Source of the DNA: Spirogloea muscicola
Taxonomy: Eukaryota > Streptophyta > Zygnematophyceae > Spirogloeales > Spirogloeaceae
Assembly: GCA_009602725.1 (NCBI GenBank)
Contig: WELB01000049.1
Span: forward strand, 385,708-413,435
Direction of reading: 5' to 3'
Length of the DNA stretch: 27,728 nt
Part shown: in pieces, positions 13,307-22,622 of the stretch
Layout: the number at the start of each line of letters is the position of its first letter
Numbering within the stretch: the first letter of the stretch is position 1
The notes under the pieces: model-generated
Database searches by the model: none
What the model saw: the letters and a program-made list of their open reading frames with translations, nothing else
What the model was told of the DNA's origin: nothing
Position numbers and translations under genes: made by a program

Positions 13307-14118
13307 GTCGTGGACACCAGGGGAGGCTGCGATTGCTGCTGCTGCTGCTTGTCCATCTGCGGGAGCAAGAAGGCGCCCGTATCCGACGCCGAGCCCGGGA
13401 GGCCAAACTTCTTGCCGGGGGAAGGCAGTCCCAGGAGCGTCTCCTCTGTGAGGCCGAGCTGCTGGGCTGCCCGTCTGCATGGACCAAGTGCACGGCTCAG
13501 TCCATGACCACCCGCTGATCCGTCGCTTGCAAAATTGCATGGGGATTCTGTAGCAACAGACACACGTACTTCCGTGCCGAGTTTGGCTATTCGAGCTGAT
13601 ATTATGGCAGCAGGCAAAGCACCACTGGGCAGGCATCTGCTGTAGCATGCTGCCTCACTCATCCTCCTGCTACTCGGGAAAATAGGAGATCTGGCAGTGA
13701 CAGGCAGTGCAGGAAGGCAAAAGAGGTGACTACATGTCCAGGTCATACAGGCAGCGTGCCCCTGGCGACTCTTCACCTGTAGCTCTCGCTGTCAAAGGCT
13801 TCGGGGGCTGACCGCTTGCGGCTGGGGTCTGCTGATACAGGGCCTCTGAGAGGGACCTGCATGCCTTGCTGGCCCTGCACAGAGGCACGAAGAAGGTCAT
13901 CAGCTTGTGGGTTGCTCAAGAACAGGGTGCACCACCGAGCCGGCCAAAGTATATGTACATAACATGCTGCTGTGAAGCAACGTCTGTGTATCCAACAGCA
14001 GATGGCCACCAGACAGAAGGCCACACCGCCATCGAGTCCAAGATGGACCGGTTGTAAGCTGCTTGCACTCCGCTCCCGCCAACGGCGGCTCCAAGGGATG
14101 ACTGCTGCTGGAGTAGCA

Positions 14119-14149
<31 letters not shown>

Positions 14150-14266
14150 AATTAACGACGCCAGGGACGACACAAACTGGTCTCGAGTCTGTGCACCTTC
14201 GCTGCCTCCACCGCTCAGCGCCTGTTTCATATGGTCGTATGGCTGCTGCAGTGCCTGCTGCGCCGC

Positions 14267-14302
<36 letters not shown>

Positions 14303-17300
14303 CTGTTGTTGCTGCAGCTGCTGTTGCTGAAGGAGCATGCCAACCTGCGACGATCCAAGGAGCTGCATGACCTGCGACACAGTGGCTGGGTTGGATGCCA
14401 GCTGCGCCAGCAGCGCCGCTGGGACCGGCGCGCCCTGCTCACCCCGTTCCAGCTCCACGCCAAAGAGTTTCGTGTTGCTGGAAGGAAGCGCGAGATACAA
14501 AGGGGTGCGAGCACAACTTGTTAGGCTGGACATGCTGCATCTGACTTGGGAGTGGGCACCACTGCAGCTCATATCTGAGCGAGGTGAATATCTCGGTTCA
14601 AGTCTGAATCCACCTCATTGCGTGCAAGTATAAGCAGCAGAGCTATGGTAGAGGAAGATCTGCATGCCTGGCTGTATCATCAAGCTGCTTGCCGGGTGTC
14701 CCTGCTTGAGAAGCAGGGGACATGAGGCCATTGGCCAGGCGCATGGCATCCTCGTGGCTCATCCCAGCGAGGCTCCCAAGTGCCGAGTTGCCTCCGATGC
14801 GGTTAGCTATGCCATGAACCCACGACGAGGGATCCTGCGCACAAAGTGACCACTAAGGCTTTCATTGTCTGCATTTTCAGCAGGTATTGTCATTCTTAAT
14901 CCTGGTGATACTGAAAACATTGCCATCAAACTTGCTCAAGCACAAGCTCCTTAGAGATGGAGACCATGATGAAGAGCAATAAATCCAAGAGGTCCACAAA
15001 CACAGTGAGTGGCGGCATGGCGGATAAGACCCGTTGGAGCCCACCTGCGCCTGCTGATCGGACGATGGCGTGGGTGGTGTGATGAGCGTTAAGGGCCGCT
15101 GCAGCGACGTGGAGGTGGTCTGGAATGAGCTCTGCCGTTGCCAGCTGCGAGCGCCAGCCGTGCCGCCGCCGGATGATCCATCCCCAGTGCCCGAGGGTGA
15201 GGGCTGGAAGCCCGCAGCTGGCCTCCTCTTGAAGCCTGGACGGAAGGAAATATTTAAATGCAGTGACTTGGAAAACGTCACATTAGGGTCGATATGACCC
15301 TAAGCTAACATAAAAGTGGCAGTTAAGAGTAGCTTACCTATGTACAGCTCTTGATTCTCGCCCTTCTCAAAGAGGACAATGTCCCCCGGCACCAGCAGCT
15401 TCTCTTTCACAAAGCGACTCCAACCCTTTGTCAAAACGTAACTCTGGCTGCTGTTCCAGTACGAATAGCGGAAGCGCCAGTGCTTCCCAATCTCGTCTTC
15501 AAATGAGAGTGTCTGAAAAAGCAGAGTGACGACAATTGCATGGTTTGTTATGAATAGAGGGACACAGTGCAACTACATTCGCCATTGTGTACATTGCTGG
15601 CAACTTCAAGCGACTCGGAGTTGCTTCATCACGAAAAGCAGCATACATTTTGCCATCACTTTCCTGTTTGGTGCACAGCCTACACCCACTGAAGTGAATT
15701 GACCAAGACTCGAGGAGCATGAGTGCTGGGGTAAAAGTCGAACACATGCAACCAACTAAACACTTGCCACCATCCTGACAACTTCTTATATGAAACGATA
15801 TGAAATGTTCAGGCGACTCAAGACTGCTCTATCAAGCAAAGCAGCATACACCGACGCAAACACCTTCCATCTGATGTACAAAGTACAACCACTGTATGAT
15901 ATAGCAAAAATGACAGTCCAGCCTCTCTTCGTGACTAGTCAGCTACCACAAAGACCAGGAATAGAGTAGAGCTTTGCCACTTGCCTGTGCAGGAGTTGTG
16001 CTGGTGAGGTCAAGAGGAAAGCATCTCTCTGCGTGCTGTTTGGGAATAACCAGCCGGTTCAGCTTCCCAACATCACTGGGAGTGACCTGCTTCTCAAAGA
16101 GAGGCTCCCGGAAGCCTGACCGGGAAGGATCACTCCCACCTGCTCCACTGGCGGGAGCTCGCGAGCGCGCTGCATCATCCGATGGCGCAAAGCCTGACAT
16201 GAGCTTGCTCTGCTCCAGCTCCTCATCATATGTGTGTCTCCGAAGCATGTCAACGAGCTGCACCAAAGCGCCAATGCAAGCAGGTCATGCCAAAGGACAT
16301 GCGACTTGATGCACTGGCCTCAATAGCTCGCTTGTGACAATTTAACTGCCCATAGCAGTCATAACACATTAAACAAGAATATCTGACAGAGGAGCCTGCA
16401 AGCGATGCAGTCTTGGACATCCTTCACAATGAATCCGGGCTTGTTGGTAAGTTGGTCAGCCTCGTGTCAGACCTGCTCCTTCTTGTGCGCCCGGATGAAA
16501 GCCCCCTCAGGGTCGGACTCGCGGACGGGCCGGAAGTTGGTCATCGCATCGCGGCCCCGGAACTTGATGGCAGCGCGGTCATAGGCCTTGGCAGCCGCCT
16601 CCTCGCTGTTGAACGTGCCAAGCCACACGCGCATGTGCTTCTCGTAGATCTGCGCGCCCCACCTGCCATTGGGCTGGGGCACCACCCCGCGGTACTGCGA
16701 GGAGCACAGCCGGTTGGGCTCGCTGGCATTCAACGAGCCGCCGTGGAGGTCAGTGCCTGCACCGCCTTCCTCGTCGGCGGCATCCCTGCCCTCCTCGCCG
16801 CCCTCTGTGCCGCCATCCACCTTCTTAGCCTTCCCAGACTTCTGCTTCTTGCCCCAGGCCTTCTTCCCACCAGGGCTTCCGTCGCCATTGACGTCCTCCT
16901 TCTTCACGCCCTGGACCTTGGCTGGCTCGCCGACTGCGACGCCTGCACCATTGCCGGCCGCCCCAACAGTGCCCCCTTGCCCGTTGAGCAGAGCCCCGGT
17001 CACAGCAGCTTCCAGCGCCGCCGCCATCAAAGTGGGTCCTCCTTGGACATCCTCAGGCGCCTGAACGTACGCACTTCCCTCGCCCATGGACTGCAATGCT
17101 GCTCCTTGCTCACCAAGGCCAGTTGCCTCCTCTGGATGACCTTCTGCCGCGGCATTGATGGTACTACTCTCATTGGCTTCCTTGGCAGTGCCATCTGCAT
17201 CGTTCCTCTCTGCCGGCCCTGCGCTGACTCCAAGAGCATCTGCAGCTGTTGTAAAGGATGGCGATGCTTCGGGCTTGTCCGAGGTACTCCGCGGCTCAAC

Positions 17301-18380
17301 GACTCTGGGGCTGAGCCTCCCGACTCGCCGGAACGCGCCACCGCCCTCTGCGCCCTGGCTCAACGAGGCCAAGACGCCTGCCCCGACCTCCATCTCGGGG
17401 AGGCCCATAGACCGGTCTTCCAAGGAGGTCGCTCCCATGGCTACTGCTGCCGCCGACCAGCTCTGCAGCTCTGCCGCTGCCAGCGAAGCTGGCGAGAGGG
17501 GGCCAGCCTTCTCGCCCTCGCTGGGGGCCTCTGCAGGCAGCCTTTCTTGTAGCTTGTCAATGCCTTCTCCATCAGAGCCTGATTCACAGTCCCAAGGGCT
17601 AAGTCTGACAATCACGGGGGGAGCTCCGGTGCCCTGCCCGCTGCACTGCACAACCAGGCTTTGCCAGGCTGACCCTGGGAAGCGCTCGCCATCTTTCAGC
17701 TCCTGCGCTCACCGGCAAGCCATTCCGATCAACAACAAGATCTGGCTACAAGTCATGCTGGATACTTGGCTAGTGAGGCTAAGTGTTTAAATTGCAAAGC
17801 TGCTCGCAGGCCAAAGCTCAGGCCTGCACCGCACCTGCTGTATCACCGTGCCGCGGACCCTGTCTGAACTGGCCGTGTGCTGCGCAAGCTTCACTTTCAC
17901 ACGCTTTCCAATCGGCCAGGCAGCCGGAAGATTCTTTGGGTTGCTCCCAAGGAGCTCCAGGTCCTCAGTCAGCTCTGCTGCAAGCTGGCTGCCGAGCGAC
18001 GGCACACCGCTCCAGATCTGGCCCTTGTTGCCGCCCTCAGGTAGCCTGGGGTGCGCATCTGCCTCCGGGCCGCCGTCTTCACTGACCCGGAGATGGCCGC
18101 CGGCTGCAGTGCTCTCGTTGAAAGGCTCGCCCATGAGCTGGCTGCTCTTTCGACCCGTGCTTGGCTTCAGCTGCTGCTGCTCGACGTGGCCATCCAGGGG
18201 ACTCGGGACTGCAGCCTGACTTGTGACTGCAGCGTGCGGCGACTTTATGCTCAGAAGCAATTCAGGTGGCAGACAGCTGGCGTCCTGCTCTTTGTGGGTG
18301 CTCGTCGACCTCTTAGCCTCGGGGTCGACGAGCTTCAGCGCGGGAAGGAGCGCAGGTGAGAAGCTGTCCCGCATGGGCAT
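12600..18380 (-). CDS. RAV-type AP2+B3 transcription factor with a C-terminal ARF/Aux-IAA PB1 domain
   Basis: Ten exons: 17835-18380, 16473-17645, 15985-16257, 15338-15512, 15045-15235, 14668-14834, 14027-14477, 13777-13874, 12901-13474, 12600-12686, giving about 1244 aa. Order: acidic/serine-rich N-terminus; lysine-rich patch ([15 protein letters not shown]); AP2 domain about 497-556 ([26 protein letters not shown]); RAV linker [17 protein letters not shown]3 domain about 624-722 ([40 protein letters not shown]); K-L-F-G-V at about 845-849; three polyglutamine tracts; basic [12 protein letters not shown]1 about 1175-1244. PB1 has the basic face ([13 protein letters not shown]) and acidic face ([18 protein letters not shown]), so head-to-tail association is expected. 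Role inferred: nuclear sequence-specific regulator. Two introns appear to use GC donors (15984; 14667, tentative). The start at 18380 is the first in-frame ATG, but an acceptor-like site lies just upstream (about 18408), so an earlier exon is possible. Confidence 0.93.
13205..13355 (-). repeat. CAG repeats encoding glutamine tracts (exon 9)
   Basis: An uninterrupted CTG run on the + strand (about 13270-13305) encodes a run of about 12 glutamines, flanked by shorter Q-rich stretches on both sides. The reading frame is that of the AP2-B3-PB1 gene. A long pure run of one codon suggests length instability. Confidence 0.9.
14104..14336 (-). repeat. Two further CAG/polyglutamine tracts (exon 7)
   Basis: CTG-rich runs on the + strand at about 14104-14149 and 14263-14336 encode glutamine tracts of about 9 and about 16 residues, with interspersed leucine and alanine. 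They sit downstream of the K-L-F-G-V motif in the same exon. Together with the exon 9 tract they form a Q-rich middle region like that of activating ARFs. Confidence 0.9.
15513..15984 (-). other. GC-AG intron inside the B3 domain
   Basis: The B3 domain is split by a 472-base intron whose donor reads CAG|GCAAGT and whose acceptor is TTTTTCAG. Both flanking exons are in phase 0 and rejoin the B3 sequence as [11 protein letters not shown]. No GT donor in the right phase is available at that point. CAG|GCAAGT is the standard strong GC-donor consensus. Confidence 0.75.
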
Positions 18381-20100
18381 CCCGACACCCGAGCAGACCG
18401 AGTCGCCTGCGGAAAGGCAAGAGACAAGTCGCCGGCATTGTTAGCAGCGCAAATGCAAAACATCCCGACGACCTTCATGGCATGGACTGTGGCCGAGTCG
18501 AACACCGGACTGCAAGGGACCACCACCTTCTAATCAGCACCAAAGCCTTGGCACAAGAGCCGTGGCCTGTCCTGCGAAGCACTTCTAGCACCATAACACT
18601 CCAAGTCGAACACCAACTAACTCAAAGGAAAGGCTTCTCACATCCTCCACGAACTTGGCAATGGGCCACAGCCTTGCGTCTAGCTGCCAGATGTCTGGCA
18701 GCTCCACCACCAGTCCCAGTCCCTCATCACTTGCACAAATAGCTGGATATCGAGCTGTACATCAGTACGACATTGGAGCTCAGCCTATGCCACTCTCTTC
18801 CGCTGCCCTTTTGAGCCCCAACCAACTGAGCGCTGCTCAGCGGGCGTCGCCTCGAGGATCACAACAAGGACTGGTGGCCGAGTGCAGACTTCAGCAAACA
18901 AGCCTCCATGCATCTTGCCAAGAACCTCATTGCCCACTCCCCTATTGCACTGAGCATCGTGACATGATGGTCTGCTGCAGGTGGAGCGGACTATCAAGCA
19001 GCCGCTGCTGCTGACGGGCTTTCTCAAGGTTAGCTCACCTGTTCCTCATGCCCTGTTGGCACAGCTTTGAGAAGCACTCCGCTGCGTCGGGGGGNGGCCT
19101 TGAAGTAAACCAGGGCAATCCCGGCAACACGGTCGCTCGCCACTGGGGGGTGGGGGCCGGCGACGGCAGCCGCAGCTGAGGGCGGCGGCGAGGCTGTGGC
19201 AAGGATGCGCGGCGGGCGCCGGCGGCGGCGCCCAGCTGGGCGAGCGCGGGGCGCGGGGAGGGCTTTGCTGAGGAAGAGGAGGGGAAGGGGTCGCAGCAGA
19301 GGCAGGGTGCGGGGCGGGCTATGGCTGCCGCTGTGGCGGGCCCCGGCGCAGGTCAGGAGGTGGGGAGGGGGGTGCCGCGTGTTTCGGGGCGCCCGCCGAG
19401 GGGGGGGCCTTTGGGCGCCGCGGCGGAGCTCCCAAGAAGAGGCACTACCCACATCAATGAGGGGCGAGAGGGCAGAGGCCTGCGCCCGCGGGGGAAGAGG
19501 GAGGGCGGCCCCCCGGCCCTCCGCCGGGGCAGGTGCAAGAAGCGCGGCGCGGGGGCACGCGGCGGCCCAAACCCCCTGCCATGCAGCGGGCCTCGCGCCG
19601 ATCGGAATCCGTGATCCCGCCGCCGGTCCCCCAGACGACTTCCACAGTGCGTCGCCTCCCAGCCCCGAACTTCCAGCCCGCAGGCCGGGCGGGCCGGCGG
19701 CTGGCGCCGCAATGCGCGACTGCGGCGGGCGCCGCGCGCAACGCCATCGGGGATCCCGGCTTGCGCCGCGGGCGCGGGCCACCCTGGCCCCGCTCCCTGC
19801 CGTTTGTCGGGACGCCCGGCGGCCCCGGCTCGCTGGGGGGGCCAGCCCCCAGAAGCCCTAGCCCGGGCGACAACACTTTCCCAGCCTGCCCGGGCCCGCG
19901 ACAAGCCGGGGTGTGGGGGGTCCTCCGCGCCGGCCCCGTCCTGCCCGTGGCCGGAAATCTCCACGCCCTGCCCGGACCCCCGTTTTGCAAGATCTGCGGC
20001 GGCAATTGGGGCGCGGTCGGCCCTCCCCCCCCCTACCCCCGTTCCGCCTTAGCGGTGCCACCACCGCCGCCCCCGCCGGCGCCTGCGTCAGCCGCCCCCA
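18381..20100. other. GC-rich region upstream of the AP2-B3-PB1 gene, coding status unresolved
   Basis: Open frames exist on both strands, especially at 19150-20100, where GC is very high and all frames are biased to glycine, proline, arginine and alanine. At 18655-19160 both strands show segments with balanced protein composition and splice-like edges that contradict each other. An undetermined base (N) lies at 19095 in a G run. The region may hold the promoter and first exon of the leftward gene, or part of another gene. I cannot assign a product. Confidence 0.4.
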
Positions 20101-20731
20101 CCCGCTCCACTGTGCTCCAAGCGAGCTTTCCTTTTCCGGGGGCTGTTCGGCCCCTTCGGCTCCCATCTGCATCGTCTCGTAGTTTGTAGCGTAGTCCTTT
20201 CCCGGCACCTCTTTCTTTAGAGCCAGCGGAGCGGAGCCCCTTCGAACCTTGTCAATTCTTCTTGGGCTGGCTTCTTACAGCCCTAGCCCCCATTGGAAGA
20301 GCCACTTCTCTCTTCTCTAAGGGCGAGCACTTTCTTCGGCTAAGCAGTCACCCAAGCGGCGGGCTCGTAGCCAGGTACGCAGACCGGCCCGCTGGTGACG
20401 AGTTTGTCGCCGCTCGCGGTCGACGTCCACGGGGCTTTTGGCGCGCTTTTCTCTTTTGGGGAGAGCCACTGTTGGGATTCGGTGGCTCGACCTACTCCAG
20501 CGACTTGCGCGGCGTGCCGTGTCCCGACGCCCGACGCCAAAAACAGCAGAGCGAGCAGCCCGGCTTCAATGCCGTTGGATCGCTTGCTCTACTGCACAGA
20601 ATGCGCCTTGCAATATCCCTGCAAGTTAGCTTGTCGGATGTGCATGTGCTCACCCGTGGGTACTAATGTTACCCTCTTACCTTAGGCACCTTAGCATAGA
20701 AGAAAGAGCAAGCGCGGCCAGATTAACTGGT

Positions 20732-20776
20732 GCTCGCCCATTGAGGGCTCGCCCAGAAAGGGCTCGCCCATTGAGG
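20732..20776 (+). repeat. Three tandem 15-bp units
   Basis: GCTCGCCCATTGAGG, GCTCGCCCAGAAAGG and GCTCGCCCATTGAGG follow each other without spacers. The outer copies are identical. They lead directly into the large hairpin at 20766-20814. Confidence 0.9.
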
Positions 20777-20814
20777 ATAGGGGCTGGTTTTGCCAGCCCC
20801 TCTTCTCTATGGGC
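20766..20814. repeat. Nested inverted repeat (perfect 9-bp stem inside a 6-bp outer stem)
   Basis: AGGGGCTGG (20779-20787), a 5-base TTTTG loop, then CCAGCCCCT (20793-20801) form a perfect stem. GCCCAT (20766-20771) and ATGGGC (20809-20814) form an outer stem across a mostly unpaired 7-base internal region. Confidence 0.85.
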
Positions 20815-21757
20815 GGCACTTCTCTATCGGCCGACGCACCCTCGTCTGGGACAAAGAAGAAGTGGCTCTCCCAATGAGGGCAAGGGCTGTGAGAAGCCAG
20901 CCCGAACAAAGAGAGCGCGCGGTGCGCCAAAACAGAAAGAGCTCTTCCAATCCAAGGCAATGGCTTTGAGAGGCCAGCCCAAAGGAATGTACAAGGTCTG
21001 AAAGTGCCGAAAGGTGCAAAAAGCATGGAACGTATAGGAAGAGAAAGGTACCCTCATCCAAAGGGGGGGCGAGAGCTGTGAAAAGAAGAAAGACTCTTCC
21101 AGTAGAGCGCGATGGTTTGATTGGCCAGCCCAGAAGAAGAATGTGAAAAGCCAGCCCGAAAAGAATGGACAAGGTCCAGAGGCCCGCTGAAAAGTGCTGG
21201 AAAACACAACTTATCAAATACCATGAATGATGGTCATAAAACTAATTTCTAGTTAGCAGCCGCAAGTTAGAAAGGCTAGCTGCCGGAACATGAAAGTGGC
21301 TCTCCCATAGGGGCGAGGGTTGTGAATAGCCAGCCCGGAACTGACAAGGTCCGATGGGGCCGAAAAGCACTGAAAGGACATTACTAAGCAAGGACCGTAT
21401 ACAGTATTTCCTTAGCAATCTCTAGTCAGTAGCCGGAAAGCAGTCCCCTTGACGAAAGCCAGGCTGCAAGGATTGAAAGGGAGGCCGATACAAGGCAAAT
21501 CACTGTTCAGGCAAATGCTAGTGCAAAGACTGAAAAGAAGGGACGAGAGAGCGGGCACCACCACCAGCCCGATCATGTAGTTAAAAGAAAGGCCTTTCCA
21601 AACGGGGGGGCGACGGCTGTGGAAAGTAAGTTTTTATTATTGAAACAGCTCTTCCATAGTATGGCAACAGCTGTGGAAGGCCAGCCCTAAAGAAGAAAGT
21701 CTTCAAGACGGGTGAGGGCTGTGAGAGGGCCAGCCCACGAAAGAGTAGACGAGGTCC

Positions 21758-22622
21758 GCAATCTGGATGATGGCCGGCTCGATACACAGCTCTTCTGTGC
21801 TTCATCTCGTTCTTGTTTCGTGAGACTTTCCACGACTTACTCATCCGCCCGCACCTTGATCATCTCGCCCCAGATCAGCTCTTGAGCAGCAATGGAGAAG
21901 CGTTGTGCTATGTATTTCATGCACGAGTTTTCAATCTTCTCACGCTTCAGGGCGTAAATTCTTCATGTTTCATCTCCTCCCTATCCCAATTGTGGAGCCC
22001 GGCCCTAGATTTTACACGAACTCCGCACATGCCAGAAGCCAGACTTGCTAGACCCGTCCATCCGTCGTGCACTGATATTACTCTTGGAAGCCAAAACATA
22101 TAAGATAAGCTTATCCTTGAAAAGTAGACAGCCACCCCAATGGTTGGCCTTTCTTCTTCTCCAAGCTTCATGCTATCCATGTGCAACATCTAATTAATCA
22201 GAGTTGCCCACTGCAACGTGGGGATCACATGCTCATGTGGATGTAAGCAACGGAGTTGCAGTCCATCCTTGGATCTTGCAGTGTGATCAAGCAATATGGC
22301 ACATCACTATCAATGCTTGAAGACTGCGATAATGTAGCACAACTCGATATACACAGTTCCCTACGTTTTGCCCACCTGATACCACTTCGCTGCGTCGAAG
22401 CGCAGTGCAACGAGATGGGCGCACAGGTCATGATCTCAGGCATGCACCTAGCCACTGGTGATGAACATTCCTATGCTTACATCTTACCTGTCCTTTTGCA
22501 CATAAGATGACGTCTAACCGGCCTTGTCAACCTTCAAGGTTCAAGGGGTGAGTGCTAGTACCTTCTTTGTCTGTGTCTCTTGTCTTAAACACTTGCCTCT
22601 TCAACTTAAAAATGGCAGCTGC
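21758..22622. other. No gene recognised; 3' flank of TIMELESS at the right end
   Basis: This is AT-richer unique-looking sequence between the repeat cluster and the TIMELESS stop. Several short frames are open but none shows a conserved domain. The rightmost part is the presumed TIMELESS 3' UTR. Confidence 0.45.
22477..22481 (-). terminator. Candidate TGTAA polyadenylation signal for TIMELESS
   Basis: The minus strand reads TGTAA about 140 bases after the TIMELESS stop codon, a typical distance for the chlorophyte signal. Confidence 0.4.

Larger units (their letters stand above)
20234..21757. repeat. Cluster of diverged direct and inverted hairpin repeats
   Basis: At least six diverged copies share the order GTGGCTCTTCCAATG-like, GGGCGAGGGCTGTGA, AGCCAGCCCGAA, GACAAGGTCCGA. 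They lie at 20859-20907, 20937-21000, 21060-21180, 21295-21360 and 21590-21757, with one in opposite orientation at 20234-20307. The core GGGCTG...CAGCCC can form a hairpin. A longer shared segment ties 21188-21265 to 21361-21438, both ending in TCTAGTyAGyAGCCG. No transposase, terminal repeat or reverse transcriptase frame is present. The style resembles repeats in trebouxiophyte organelle genomes, so a mitochondrial or plastid insertion is an inference worth testing. Confidence 0.75.

Noticed and set aside
14593-14613. tRNA T-arm-like GGTTCAAGTCTGAATCC
   Set aside because: No acceptor stem, D-arm or anticodon arm can be placed around it.
16413-17552. A 379-codon open frame on the + strand
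   Set aside because: It is the antisense shadow of the AP2-containing exon, whose minus-strand frame has clear AP2 conservation. The + frame shows no domain.
18945-18982. A 22-base intron joining two + strand coding-like pieces
   Set aside because: It is far shorter than any other intron in the window (92 bases or more), so it is not credible as spliceosomal in this genome.
19533-20189. A 218-codon + strand frame with C-K-I-C-G-G
   Set aside because: All frames are open here because of very high GC. The translation is proline/arginine/alanine-rich and the single cysteine pair is not a zinc-finger pattern.
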